From Caldilineaceae bacterium (GTDB taxonomy: Bacteria > Chloroflexota > Anaerolineae > Caldilineales > Caldilineaceae): a DNA stretch of 64,000 nt. The position numbers and the translations under genes are program-made. Under the pieces are notes generated by a model. It saw only the letters and a list, made by a program, of their open reading frames with translations, was not told where the DNA came from and did no database searches. Where the stretch lies: the NCBI GenBank assembly GCA_026645575.1, contig JAPKMW010000046.1:1-64000 (forward strand), in the 5' to 3' direction. Below are positions 17,791 through 26,288 of this stretch, in pieces; position 1 is the first letter of the stretch, and the number at the start of each line of letters is the position of its first letter.

Positions 17791-17839
17791 AATAATTCAT
17801 GGAAAACAATTAATGAGTAATTATTCTCCATTAATTATT
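17791..17839. repeat. imperfect palindrome related to the one at 47711
   Basis: AATAATTCATGGAAAACAAT with following TTAAT faces TAATTATTCTCCATTAATTA about 17818-17838. The GGAAAACAATTAA core also occurs in the perfect palindrome at 47711-47763. It lies between the regulator stop and korA. Confidence 0.6.
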
Positions 17840-17900
17840 GGTCAGTCATTCCGTTTTGATTATTGTTTTTTTGAAAAGGCCTCACGATTTGGAGGAAGGC

Positions 17901-19733
17901 ATGAGTGTATTAATCCAAGAAAAACCAGCAGTACCCTTACAGAGGCGAATTGTCAACGACTTTAACATCAACGTCGCCACCGCGAACGGTTCGGGCAGCC
18001 AGACCAGCAACAGCCTGCTGATCCGTTCGCTTTTCAAAATGGGCATTCCGGTCACCGGTAAAAATCTGTTCCCCAGCAACATCCAGGGTCTGCCCACCTG
18101 GTATAACATCCGCTTGAGCAAGGATGGTTATCTGGCCCGCCGTGAAGCAGTGGAAGTGATGATCTGTATGAATGGCGCAACCGTGGCCGAAGACATGGCA
18201 AGCGTGGCGCCCAACGGCATCATCCTCTATGATGACGCCCTGCCGATTGCCGCCAAGCGGGCGGATGTCCAATATTATGCCATGCCGGTGAAAAATCTGG
18301 TCAAGGCGGCGGATCTGCCCTTTGCCCTCAAGGATTATGTCGCCAATATGGTCTATGTCGGTATCGCCGCCTATCTCCTGGAAATTGAGATGGACGAAGT
18401 GCGCGCCGCCGTGGAATGGAACTTCAAGGGCAAGCCCAAGCCCATTGCCATGAACTGGAACATGGTCGAAGCGGCCTATAATTGGGCGGTGGAAAATCTC
18501 GCCAATGAGCAGCCCTATCGTGTCGCCCGCATGAGCGGCTTTAATGAAGGCAAAGTATTGATCGACGGCAACACTGCCGCCGGCATTGGCGCCCTCTATG
18601 GCGGCGTCACCTTTGTCTCCTGGTATCCGATCACTCCCTCATCGAGCCTGGCCGATGCGATTACGGCCTATGCCCCAGATCTGCGCAAAGACCCGGAAAC
18701 CGGCAAGGCCACCTACGCCATCATCCAGGCCGAAGACGAACTGGCTGCGATCGGCATGGTGCTGGGCGCCGGTTGGTCGGGCGCGCGCGCGATGACCGCC
18801 ACCAGCGGCCCCGGCATTAGCTTGATGTCCGAATTTGCCGGCATGTCCTACTTCGCCGAAATTCCCGCCGTGATCTGGGACATTCAGCGTATGGGGCCAA
18901 GCACCGGTCTGCCCACCCGCACCAGCCAGGGTGATCTGCTGGCCGCCTACTACCTGGGCCACGGCGACACCAAACATGTCGTCCTCTTCCCCTCAACGCC
19001 CAAAGAGTGCTTTGAGATGGCCGGCACCGCCTTTGACCTGGCCGAGCGTCTGCAAACGCTGGTCTTTGTCCTGAGCGATCTTGATCTGGGGATGAATCTC
19101 TGGATTTCGGATGAATTCCAATACCCGGATGCGCCCTTTGATCGCGGCAAGGTCCTCACTGCCGAAGATCTACGCGACCGGGGCGGCAAATGGGGGCGCT
19201 ATCTCGATGAGGATGGCGATGGCATCACCTATCGCACCTTGCCCGGCACCGAACACCCGCTGGCCGCTTACTTCACACGCGGCACCGGTCATAACGAATA
19301 TGCCGGCTACAGCGAGCGCTCGGAAGATTGGGAAAAGAACCTCTTCCGCCTGGCGCGCAAATTTGAGACGGCGCGCACGTTGGTGCCAAAACCAGTGATC
19401 GACGAGATTGAAGAGGCGCGCATTGCCATCATCAGCATGGGCAGCAATGACCCCTCGATCCAGGAAGCGCGCGATCGGATGCGCAAGGCCGGCGTCGAGA
19501 CCAGCTATCTGCGCCTGCGCGCCCTACCCATCAGCCAGACCGTGCGCGACTATATCGCCAGCTATGATGTAGTCTATGTGATTGAAAACAATTTCGATGG
19601 CCAGTTGCACAAGATTCTGCTCACTGAAACGCCGGAGTACGCCACCCGGTTGGTTTCGCTTGCCAAGTGTGACGGGATGCCGCTCTCGGCCCGCTTTATC
19701 ACCGAGTCGATTTTGAATAGGCAAGGGAGATAG
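17901..19733 (+). CDS. korA: 2-oxoacid:ferredoxin oxidoreductase, gamma-alpha fused subunit (KorA)
   Basis: With KorB converts a 2-oxoacid, probably 2-oxoglutarate, plus CoA to acyl-CoA, reducing ferredoxin. Start at MSVLIQEKPAV with GGAGG six bases upstream. The gamma domain is first (GSGSQTSNSLLIRSLFKMGI, residues about 20-190), followed by the alpha pyrimidine-binding domain (GNTAAGIGALYGGVTFVSWY then PITPSS, and AMTATSGPGISLMSEFAG) and a C-terminal domain. About 610 aa, the length of two-subunit Kor enzymes. The korB gene follows after a short palindrome. Substrate choice is inferred from family type and the presence of sucCD in the window. Confidence 0.92.
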   Translation: MSVLIQEKPAVPLQRRIVNDFNINVATANGSGSQTSNSLLIRSLFKMGIPVTGKNLFPSNIQGLPTWYNIRLSKDGYLARREAVEVMICMNGATVAEDMASVAPNGIILYDDALPIAAKRADVQYYAMPVKNLVKAADLPFALKDYVANMVYVGIAAYLLEIEMDEVRAAVEWNFKGKPKPIAMNWNMVEAAYNWAVENLANEQPYRVARMSGFNEGKVLIDGNTAAGIGALYGGVTFVSWYPITPSSSLADAITAYAPDLRKDPETGKATYAIIQAEDELAAIGMVLGAGWSGARAMTATSGPGISLMSEFAGMSYFAEIPAVIWDIQRMGPSTGLPTRTSQGDLLAAYYLGHGDTKHVVLFPSTPKECFEMAGTAFDLAERLQTLVFVLSDLDLGMNLWISDEFQYPDAPFDRGKVLTAEDLRDRGGKWGRYLDEDGDGITYRTLPGTEHPLAAYFTRGTGHNEYAGYSERSEDWEKNLFRLARKFETARTLVPKPVIDEIEEARIAIISMGSNDPSIQEARDRMRKAGVETSYLRLRALPISQTVRDYIASYDVVYVIENNFDGQLHKILLTETPEYATRLVSLAKCDGMPLSARFITESILNRQGR

Positions 19734-19734
19734 G

Positions 19735-19795
19735 AAGTCAGAAGTAGGGGGTAGGAAGTCAGAAGCTTCCTACCCCCTACCCTTACTCCTTTTAC
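19735..19795. repeat. palindrome with tandem GGAAGTCAGAAG units after korA
   Basis: GTAGGGGGTAGGAAG (19745-19759) and CTTCCTACCCCCTAC (19767-19781) are exact inverted copies with a seven-base loop. The direct copies of GGAAGTCAGAAG start at the korA TAG stop itself. Located between korA and korB, it could moderate read-through. Confidence 0.8.
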
Positions 19796-19811
19796 TTGAA
19801 AGGGAAGAAAG

Positions 19812-20870
19812 ATGAGTACTGTAACACAACAAGCGCGGGCGGCTGCGGCGGCGCGGGCGCCCAAGACCAATGCCATTGGTCTGGAGAAGACTGAATATCG
19901 CGGGCGTGATTCGACCTTGTGCAAGGGCTGTGGTCATGACAGCATTAGCGCCCGCATTATCAACGCCGTTTGGGAACTGGGCTTGGATCAATCTCAGGTA
20001 ATCAAATTGAGCGGCATTGGTTGCAGCAGCAAGACGCCCGCCTATTTCCTGGGCCACAGCCACGGCTTCAACAGCCTACATGGCCGTATGCCCTCGGTGG
20101 CGACCGGCGCGCTGACCGCCAACCGCAAGTTGATCGCCATCGGCGTCAGCGGTGATGGCGATACCGCTTCGATTGGTATTGGTCAATTCAAGCACGCTGT
20201 GCGGCGTAACCTGCCGCTAGTTTACATTGTCGAGAATAACGGCGTCTATGGCCTGACCAAGGGGCAGTTCAGCGCCACCTCCGACAAGGGCCAATTTCTG
20301 AAATATGCCGGCGTCAACAATCTGCCGTCACTCGATATTTGTATGGAAGCGTTGATCGCCAACGCCACTTTTGTCGCCCGCAGCTTTGCCGGTGACGCCA
20401 AGCAGGTGGAAGCACTGCTCAAGGCCGCCGTCAGCCACCGAGGCATTGCTGTACTGGATATCATCAGTCCCTGTGTTACCTTCAACAACCATGACACCTC
20501 CAACAAGAGCTATGGCTGGGGCAAGGCAAACCAGGTCTCGATTCATGAATTGAATTTCGTTCCCAAATATGAGGAGATCGAGATCGATGACTATGATGAT
20601 GAGCGCGAAGTGCAACTGCACGACGGCTCTTGGATCGTCCTGAAAAAGCTGGAGAATGACTACGATCCGACCAACAAGATGCTGGCCTACCAGACGTTGG
20701 AGAATGCCCGTCGCGAGAACAAATTCCTGACCGGCCTCTTCTATATCAACGACAACGAACCCAGCATGACCGAATTGTTGGAAATGGTTGATCAGCCGCT
20801 CTCTCACCTGAGTGATAGCCAGATCCGTCCAACACGTGAGTCGCTGCGTCAGATTATGGCTGACTTATAA
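19812..20870 (+). CDS. korB: 2-oxoacid:ferredoxin oxidoreductase, beta subunit (KorB)
   Basis: Thiamine-pyrophosphate-binding subunit, 352 aa, preceded by GGGAAGAAAG. An Ala-rich N-terminus precedes LCKGCGHDSISARIIN and SGIGCSSKTPAYF, then HGRMPSVATGALTANRKL and the TPP/Mg motif GVSGDGDTASIGIGQFKHA with VENNGVYGLTKGQ. Cysteines near CKGCGH and GIGCSS plus a late C (SPCVTFN) match the [4Fe-4S] ligands of this subunit family. Partner of KorA. Confidence 0.93.
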   Translation: MSTVTQQARAAAAARAPKTNAIGLEKTEYRGRDSTLCKGCGHDSISARIINAVWELGLDQSQVIKLSGIGCSSKTPAYFLGHSHGFNSLHGRMPSVATGALTANRKLIAIGVSGDGDTASIGIGQFKHAVRRNLPLVYIVENNGVYGLTKGQFSATSDKGQFLKYAGVNNLPSLDICMEALIANATFVARSFAGDAKQVEALLKAAVSHRGIAVLDIISPCVTFNNHDTSNKSYGWGKANQVSIHELNFVPKYEEIEIDDYDDEREVQLHDGSWIVLKKLENDYDPTNKMLAYQTLENARRENKFLTGLFYINDNEPSMTELLEMVDQPLSHLSDSQIRPTRESLRQIMADL

Positions 20871-20881
20871 AGAAATAATCG

Positions 20882-20933
20882 GTAGTAAAGACTTTAGTCT
20901 TTGGGGCGCTTATAAGACTAAAGTCTTTACTAT
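20882..20933. repeat. family B hairpin (AAAGACTTTAGTCTTT), locus 1
   Basis: GTAGTAAAGACTTTAGTCTT (20882-20901) faces AAGACTAAAGTCTTTACTA (20914-20932). It lies between the convergent korB and Mn-catalase genes, so a terminator role is plausible. Sister copies are at 27216 and 37630. Confidence 0.85.
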
Positions 20934-20962
20934 CGATCGCTCATGCTTGGATGAGCAAACCG

Positions 20963-21886
20963 CTAATTCTTCCCCGTCACCTTGCTGACAGCCTTTTCCA
21001 CCTTTTCGCCGATAGTGGCCGGATGACCGGCGCCATTGCCGCTATGCTGGCGCGTCGCTCCTCCCTGGATCTGTTCCATTTGCGCCCCCGACTTCATGGG
21101 CGGCGTACCCAAATCGGGCATAGGGGCGCCGGGTTGTTTGGTAACAGTAAATTCGCTGCGACCATCATACGAAGGCCCTTGGCTCCAGCGCCCTTGGGGT
21201 GGCTGTCCACCATTACGCATGGTGCTCATAAAGGTGTAACTAAACTTTGGGTTCTCCATTTCCTGGGGGAAGCTGTTGGGAATGGGATGAACTGCCGGCC
21301 CGCCTAGCTCTTCAATCACGGCCATCCACTGGTTTTGGTGCATTGTATCGCGCGCGATGAGGTAACTGAGCATGTGCTTCATGCCCGGATCATCCGTCAT
21401 GTTGTAAAGCCGCACCGCCAAGGTACGGCCTGTCGACTCAGCGGTTACGTTGGCATACATATCCGCTGCCAGGTTGCCGCTGGCATAGACATGCGAACAA
21501 TCAAAGGGAACGCCATTGGCATCCACCGGCATGGCCGTCAGCCCAGCCGAGAGAATGTGCCGAGCATCCATGCCGCCGAGAATGGCATTAACCATTGGAT
21601 TTTGCTGTGCCGCCTGTTCCTGCATCGCTAACGGTGCATTTTGCAGATTGAGCGCCACTGCCGTCGAGAGCATTTCAATATGGCCGATCTCCTCGGTGCC
21701 TGTCTCCAGCAACATCTGTTTGTATTTGGCCGGTCCACGTGCGCCCCAGGCTTGGAACAAATATTGCAGACAGACGCGAATCTCGCCCTCGATCCCGCCA
21801 ATGGCTTGTTGTAACATTTTGGCAAAGAGCGGGTTCGGTCGCTCAACGCGCACTTCAAATTGGAGTTGACTGTCATGAAAAAACAT
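20963..21886 (-). CDS. manganese catalase
   Basis: Dimanganese enzyme that dismutates hydrogen peroxide. Ligands are at the expected spacing: E35 (EGEIR), E66 and H69 (EEIGHIE), E150 (VTAESTG) and H183 (DTMHQNQW). 307 aa; the C-terminal tail (about residues 225-307) is Gly/Pro/Gln-rich and ends in a lysine-rich helix. No signal peptide. The gene upstream encodes an exported protein with a Cu/Zn superoxide dismutase domain, so the two could act one after the other on superoxide and peroxide, though in different compartments. Confidence 0.93.
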   Translation of the reverse strand: MFFHDSQLQFEVRVERPNPLFAKMLQQAIGGIEGEIRVCLQYLFQAWGARGPAKYKQMLLETGTEEIGHIEMLSTAVALNLQNAPLAMQEQAAQQNPMVNAILGGMDARHILSAGLTAMPVDANGVPFDCSHVYASGNLAADMYANVTAESTGRTLAVRLYNMTDDPGMKHMLSYLIARDTMHQNQWMAVIEELGGPAVHPIPNSFPQEMENPKFSYTFMSTMRNGGQPPQGRWSQGPSYDGRSEFTVTKQPGAPMPDLGTPPMKSGAQMEQIQGGATRQHSGNGAGHPATIGEKVEKAVSKVTGKN

Positions 21887-21962
21887 CAGAATTTCCTTTC
21901 ACTTCCTGAATCGCCAGATGGGCTATGTGATTCGTGCTTTGCTGGTCAAAGAAACCATCGAT

Positions 21963-21998
21963 CATAAATCACGTCATAAATCACGTCATAAATCACGT
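21963..21998. repeat. three tandem copies of a 12-mer
   Basis: CATAAATCACGT occurs three times without interruption at 21963-21974, 21975-21986 and 21987-21998, in the 130-base gap between the Mn-catalase start and the stop of the SOD-fusion gene. Too short and unspaced to be a CRISPR array. Confidence 0.85.
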
Positions 21999-22016
21999 AG
22001 CACGCATTATCTAGCG

Positions 22017-23891
22017 TTACTCTGTCTCAATTGCGCTGATCCGGTAGATCACCCCATTGGTATCTTCACTGAGCAACAGCGAGCCATCCTGCGCTACCAG
22101 CAGACCGGCAAGCCGGCCAAAGTGCGCGACTTCCTCTTCGAGCAACCAACCCGTGACAAAGTCGTTAATGGCGACCGGTTGACCGGACTCATCAAAATCC
22201 ACATGCACCACCTTGTAGCCGACTGGTTCGCTGCGATTCCACGAGCCGCGCATGGCGACAAAGGCATCGTTTTGGTACTCTTCGGGGAATTGGTCGCCGG
22301 TGTAGAAGACCATGCCGATGGGCGCACTATGCGCCTGGTAGGTCAGCACCGGCCCCACGGATTGGGCGCAGAATTCAGCCTTGGTCATGCCCGGCGGGCT
22401 GCCGGCCAGATAGGGATCAACCTGTTGATTCGCATAGCAGTAGGGCCAGCCATAGTTATTGCCGGCTTCAATGCGATTCAATTCTTCCGGCGGTTGGTCA
22501 TCACCGCGCCAATCCGAACCATGATCCATCCCCCAAAGTTCGCCGGTTTCCGGGTGCCAACCCCAGCCAATGGTGTTGCGCAACCCTTCGGCAAAGATGG
22601 TATAGACGCCAGCGGGTTGAATTTGTAGAAGGGTGGCGCTGTCACGGTCGAGATTGGTACAAGCATTGCAGAGGCTGCCGACACTCACATAGAGCAGCCC
22701 ATCCGGGCCAAAGGCCATGGTGCGGTTGCCATGTTGCCCGGCGTCCGGCATCCCGGTGACATAGGGTTGGAGATCAGCAATTGTGCCGTCGTCGGCTAAG
22801 GTGCCAACCGTTACCGTGTTGGGCTGGGCCAGGTAGATTTGGTCGCCTTGGATGACAATGCCATGAACGGCGGTCAACCCGGCAGCCGCCGTAATTGGCT
22901 CGCCATCGGCCTGCCCATCGCCATCTTCATCGCGGAGCGCCAGCACATCCCCTTGTCCCCGGCGCGTGACATAAATGGTCCCGTCTTCGGCTTGGGCCAT
23001 CATGCGCACATTGCCCAAATCCTGCGCAAAGGCGGTGATGGTGAAACCGTCCATCGGCTGCAACTGGGCAATGCGTTCCGGGCTTGCGGATCGCCGTTCC
23101 GGCTCGACATTGGTGCCGGTGATCGGCGGGGGTGGGGTGGGCGCCGGCTGGGGCGGCACTTCCATCGCGGTCACAACGCCACAGGCAATGCGTGCCCCGC
23201 TCCGGCCCGACGGGTTGGTGATTTGATCGTCGGGATTAGCGTGAATCAAGAGACTGCTGCCGTCAGCGGCCAGAAGGGCATTTTCGCCGGTGCCCAGGGT
23301 GAGCAACGAACTCACCGCTTCATAGATGGCATTGCCTTCTTCGTCAATGACGATGTTAGGCAGATCGCCGGCATGAGGACCATCGGGATTGTCCAACCCG
23401 TGGCTTGCCATCGTCGGATTGAAATGTTCGCCGGCCACCGCAAAATCGGGTTCACAGCGGCCTACTTGATGGAAATGGATGCCATGCTCACCAGGCGCCG
23501 CCCCTGTAAAGTTGCTAATGGCTACGCTGATTTGCAGCCCTTCCGCCGTTTCCGTGAACTGGGCCATGCCGACGACGGTGCCGGTGATGTTTTGCAACTC
23601 TGCCATTGCCATCGTCGTCGCCAGCGAAGTGGTGACCATCCCGGTGTCGGTCATCAGGCCCGTGTCCGTCAGGGCGCCGGCACTGGTGATTGCATCCGTG
23701 CTGGTGTTGGTTGCCATTGTGGTGAGGGGGCTGGTTGCCTGTGGTTCCTCGGCAGGGGTTGCCGTGGCGGCCTGTTGGAGCATCGTGGCGGCGGCTGGCG
23801 TGGGGCGCAGCCCGAAGACGCCATAGGCGGCCAGTGCCAACAAACAGGCAATGCCCAAAAGTGGTAGTGTCAAGAGTGGTCGTGAGTGCAT
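22017..23891 (-). CDS. exported fusion: Cu/Zn superoxide dismutase domain plus sorbosone-dehydrogenase-like propeller
   Basis: 624 aa. An N-terminal signal sequence (PLLTLPLLGIACLLALAAYG) and a Thr/Ala-rich linker to about residue 95 precede a SodC domain (about 98-240). Metal ligands occur at exact SodC spacing: Cu ligands H139, H141, H156, H217; Zn ligands H156, H164, H173, D176; cysteines C146 and C237. After a Pro-rich linker (PQPAPTPPPPITG) a beta-propeller of the glucose/sorbosone dehydrogenase type follows (about 268-620), with MAQAEDGTIYVTRRGQG, GLRNTIGWGWHPETGELW, NNYGWPYCY and AMRGSWNRS. Whether the propeller binds PQQ is unclear. The only ribosome binding site is rather distant, so the start is slightly uncertain. 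Confidence 0.88.
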   Translation of the reverse strand: MHSRPLLTLPLLGIACLLALAAYGVFGLRPTPAAATMLQQAATATPAEEPQATSPLTTMATNTSTDAITSAGALTDTGLMTDTGMVTTSLATTMAMAELQNITGTVVGMAQFTETAEGLQISVAISNFTGAAPGEHGIHFHQVGRCEPDFAVAGEHFNPTMASHGLDNPDGPHAGDLPNIVIDEEGNAIYEAVSSLLTLGTGENALLAADGSSLLIHANPDDQITNPSGRSGARIACGVVTAMEVPPQPAPTPPPPITGTNVEPERRSASPERIAQLQPMDGFTITAFAQDLGNVRMMAQAEDGTIYVTRRGQGDVLALRDEDGDGQADGEPITAAAGLTAVHGIVIQGDQIYLAQPNTVTVGTLADDGTIADLQPYVTGMPDAGQHGNRTMAFGPDGLLYVSVGSLCNACTNLDRDSATLLQIQPAGVYTIFAEGLRNTIGWGWHPETGELWGMDHGSDWRGDDQPPEELNRIEAGNNYGWPYCYANQQVDPYLAGSPPGMTKAEFCAQSVGPVLTYQAHSAPIGMVFYTGDQFPEEYQNDAFVAMRGSWNRSEPVGYKVVHVDFDESGQPVAINDFVTGWLLEEEVAHFGRLAGLLVAQDGSLLLSEDTNGVIYRISAIETE

Positions 23892-23930
23892 AACTGGTTC
23901 TGTCTCTCCTTTTCTGGTTGGTGTTCGTAC

Positions 23931-24073
23931 TACCTTGCAATCATGAGTGTTACGAACCTAGAGCCGTAAACGTAGGTGCGGTTGGCAAGGGCACTGACTT
24001 CGGGGAACAAGTGCGCTTGCCAACCGCACCTACGTTTATCGAAACAAATTCATACCTGCATGATTGCAAGGTA
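23931..24073. repeat. nested palindrome, GTAGGTGCGGTT family inside an outer inverted repeat
   Basis: Outer arms TACCTTGCAATCATG (23931-23945) and CATGATTGCAAGGTA (24059-24073) are exact complements. Inside, 23-bp perfect arms at 23967-23989 (ends GTAGGTGCGGTTGGCAAG) and 24016-24038 form a second palindrome related to that at 7155-7216. It lies upstream of the SOD-fusion gene on its promoter side. Confidence 0.85.
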
Positions 24074-24309
24074 ACAAGCGCCTGTTAGGCCATTGTTTGC
24101 CGATCAGGTAGTCAAACCATACTGGCGAGTGCTGGAAAGCGGTATAGGTCGAGACCTAGAAAAAGGTATAGAGGGTGCCTATTTGGCGGTGGCACAGACG
24201 CGAATTCAGGCCGCGCGGATTGACAACCATGGCAACCTGCATCGCCTATTGCACGCGGCGCAAGCTCTGATCACCTGCGTCGATGCGTTATTTAGCGTTA
24301 TTCAGAGCG
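24074..24309. other. intergenic remainder with an unsupported small open frame
   Basis: A TTG-initiated plus-strand frame from 24093 gives 75 residues (FADQVVKPYWRVLES...), ending inside the next gene's 3' end. There is no ribosome binding site and I recognise no family. It may be a gene remnant. Nothing else is seen here. Confidence 0.25.
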
Positions 24310-25056
24310 TTATTCCGTAAGTGATGATTCACTGGGTTGTTCGTTGGGCGGGGTCAATAGCCGTTGGCCATAGGGGCAAAGATCGAGGACAGGACAACGG
24401 GGGCAGGCGGGATTGCGAAAGAAACAACAACGCTGACCGTGCAACATCAACACTTCATGGTTGTCATAGACCTGCTGCGCCGACCAATCCGGCGGCAGTT
24501 GCGCTTCCAGTACTGCATGAGCGGGGCCGGGTCCCATATTGGCGGGGATTAACCCCAGCCGTTGCGCCACGCGATGGTGGTGGCTATCGACGGGGAGGGC
24601 CGGCATTCGTAGGGTGCTAAAGAGGAGGGTGGCGGCGCTGGTTTTGGGGCCGATGCCGTTCATGGCTTCCAACCACGCCCGCGCGTCGGTGACACTCATA
24701 TCGGTCAAGAAGTCGAGGCTAAGGACGCCGTTATTGCGTTCGGTGATGGCGCTCAACGCAGCTTGAATGCGGGGCGCCTTCTGTTCCGGCCACTGCGCGG
24801 CGGCAATGGCCGCTTCGACTTCGGCGGTCGGCGCATCGCGTACGGCTTCCCAAGTGGGAAATTGGGTGCGCAACTCCCGATAGGCGCGCCCCGATTCCCG
24901 GTTGCGCGTACGGTGGGAGAGCAGCGCGCTGACCAGTTCACTAAGTGGATCTTTGGTGCTAAAGAAGGGGATGGGGGCGCCATAGGCGGTGGCTAATCGT
25001 TCATGGACAAGTAAAGCTTTGGTCTGGAGTGGAGCGGTTGGTTGGGTTTCGGTCAT
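24310..25056 (-). CDS. endonuclease III-like HhH-GPD DNA glycosylase/AP lyase
   Basis: Base-excision repair enzyme of the Nth superfamily, 248 aa. The helix-hairpin-helix AMNGIGPKTS contains the catalytic lysine K138; PVDSHHHRVAQRL contains the catalytic aspartate D157. The C-terminal [4Fe-4S] ligands C211, C218, C221 and C227 show the C-x6-C-x2-C-x5-C spacing of EndoIII. It has S-H-H-H rather than the usual T-H-V-x-R after the aspartate, and an N-terminal extension, so it is a divergent branch and specificity may differ from classical Nth. Confidence 0.88.
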   Translation of the reverse strand: MTETQPTAPLQTKALLVHERLATAYGAPIPFFSTKDPLSELVSALLSHRTRNRESGRAYRELRTQFPTWEAVRDAPTAEVEAAIAAAQWPEQKAPRIQAALSAITERNNGVLSLDFLTDMSVTDARAWLEAMNGIGPKTSAATLLFSTLRMPALPVDSHHHRVAQRLGLIPANMGPGPAHAVLEAQLPPDWSAQQVYDNHEVLMLHGQRCCFFRNPACPRCPVLDLCPYGQRLLTPPNEQPSESSLTE

Positions 25057-25257
25057 GGTCTACTGCTTCTCACGGTTTGCCATACACGCAACGTCATGAG
25101 GGGAGTGTAGCAAAGGGGCGGGTTGCACTCTGTAAGGTTGCAGGGGAATGGGCATTGCCCGCAACGGCCTATACACCAGATGCTGGGTGCTGCTCCCAGC
25201 CGCCTGGCGCCTAAGCCTTTGTTGCCGCACAGACGAATCGAGCAAACGATATTTCGT

Positions 25258-25341
25258 TAGGATTTACGCACAAACCTAGACCTGTAGGGTCTGCGAGACC
25301 CTACAGGTCTCTGGCGGCCAATCCGTCTTGCGTAAGTTCTA
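25258..25341. mobile_element. family C element (MITE-like), copy 1
   Basis: The ends read TAGGATTTACGCA and TTGCGTAAGTTCTA, imperfect inverted termini. Inside is the hairpin AGACCTGTAGGGTCT (25278-25292) / AGACCCTACAGGTCT (25296-25310). The outer 25-30 bases match copy 2 at 33500-33581, but the hairpin stem differs. No coding capacity; probably a non-autonomous element or structured repeat. Confidence 0.7.
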
Positions 25342-25375
25342 TATAGAGAAGTGCATAAATTAATCTTTCATTACG

Positions 25376-25441
25376 GTGAGTTTGTAAAGCAGGATTTTTC
25401 AGTTTCATCCTTCTATGAAAAATCCTGCTTTACAAACTCAC
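25376..25441. repeat. perfect 26-bp-arm palindrome
   Basis: 25376-25401 (GTGAGTTTGTAAAGCAGGAT...) is the exact reverse complement of 25416-25441, with a 14-base loop. It lies about 70 bases after the stop of the PlsC-like gene on the minus strand, so it could terminate that transcript. Confidence 0.85.
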
Positions 25442-25513
25442 TCACTTTGGCTATTGTTGCAATAAGTATTGCTACCTAGGCAATCGCCTTAATAAATGAC
25501 AACTTTCGACTAC

Positions 25514-26170
25514 TTACTCGCTTGCCGCTTGCTCCCCATAGCTCCCCCGTTGACTTGGTGGCAACAGTTGCGCCATTGCGCGCATAACGGCATCGAGCTG
25601 CGCTTGGATGGTCATTTTTTGATTGTCGTCATCGGTAAAAAACAGGGGTGGTCCAAAGCGGACAATCACTTCCGGGCGGCGACCCAATTGTTTGAAAACG
25701 GCGCCGGAATTGATCACCACCGCCGGCACAATCGGCGATTGCGCCGCTTGTGCAATCCGCACCACCCCGCTCTTACCGCGCCCCAACACGCCAGTACGGC
25801 TGCGGGTGCCTTCGGGAAACATGCCCAGAACCTTGCCGCGGCGTAGTAACGTTTCCGCTGCCGTAATCGCACCCGTGTCACTCTTCCCGCGATCGACCGG
25901 AAAGGCGCCGGCGGCTTCGAGAAAGCGGGAAAACCAGGGATGAACCCGGAAGAGTTCCACCTTCGCCATGAAAAAAATTTGACGGGGTGAACCATACCCT
26001 AATAGAAAATAATCCGGCCCCAGGGAATGATTGCAGGCGATAATACAACCACTGTCGGTGGGCACCCATTCGCGCCCCTCCACCCGCAACCGGCAGAGTA
26101 GCGGCAGGATCGGGGTAAACAACACATACAAAAATTGCCAAAGTCTGGACGCATCGCGTGGAATCTGCAC
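25514..26170 (-). CDS. 1-acyl-sn-glycerol-3-phosphate acyltransferase-like protein (PlsC family)
   Basis: Membrane-associated acyltransferase of phospholipid synthesis, 218 aa. GTG start with GAGGAG seven bases upstream. The H-x4-D catalytic motif is NHSLGPD, and the second block is FPEGTRSRTG. Block III (AGAFPVDRGKSDTG) and the late IVPAVVIN are also visible. An N-terminal hydrophobic segment (LWQFLYVLFTPILPLL) anchors it. The exact acyl acceptor is not proven. Confidence 0.9.
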   Translation of the reverse strand: MQIPRDASRLWQFLYVLFTPILPLLCRLRVEGREWVPTDSGCIIACNHSLGPDYFLLGYGSPRQIFFMAKVELFRVHPWFSRFLEAAGAFPVDRGKSDTGAITAAETLLRRGKVLGMFPEGTRSRTGVLGRGKSGVVRIAQAAQSPIVPAVVINSGAVFKQLGRRPEVIVRFGPPLFFTDDDNQKMTIQAQLDAVMRAMAQLLPPSQRGSYGEQAASE

Positions 26171-26206
26171 TGGAGTTCTCCTCAGTGTGCGTGAAAGGCG
26201 AGATAA

Positions 26207-26288
26207 GGAATTACGAATTACGAATTACGAGTTACGAATTACGGAACAGGGAGTACAGTTCGTAATTCGTAACTCGTAATTCGTAACT
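26207..26288. repeat. heptamer-built hairpin (AATTACG/AGTTACG units)
   Basis: Five AATTACG-like heptamers (about 26209-26243) face four CGTAATT/CGTAACT heptamers (about 26259-26287). They form a long imperfect hairpin filling the gap between the SirB1-like stop and the PlsC start. The same heptamers make the element at 38711-38805. Confidence 0.85.

Larger units (their letters stand above)
25057..25513. other. intergenic region with a family C element and a long palindrome
   Basis: No gene is apparent. It contains the 84-bp element at 25258-25341 and a 26-bp-arm palindrome at 25376-25441, both listed separately. The first 200 bases show nothing I can name. Confidence 0.5.

Noticed and set aside
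17838..17900. Longer KorA start
   Set aside because: GGAGG lies immediately before the ATG at 17901, and the upstream residues do not resemble the family.
21963..21998. Short direct repeats as a CRISPR array
   Set aside because: The 12-mers are contiguous with no spacers, and no cas genes are near. The same holds for the 13-mers at 50028-50066.
22839..23867. 342-residue plus-strand frame opposite the SOD fusion
   Set aside because: Antisense shadow of a well-supported gene with clear domain motifs; composition is rich in R, G and H without motifs.
24093..24320. 75-residue plus-strand open frame
   Set aside because: TTG start, no ribosome binding site, no recognised family, and it runs into the 3' end of the opposite gene. 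Kept only as a note in the intergenic entry.
25258..25341. Insertion sequence with transposase
   Set aside because: The element is under 90 bp with no coding capacity; no transposase gene was found anywhere in the window.
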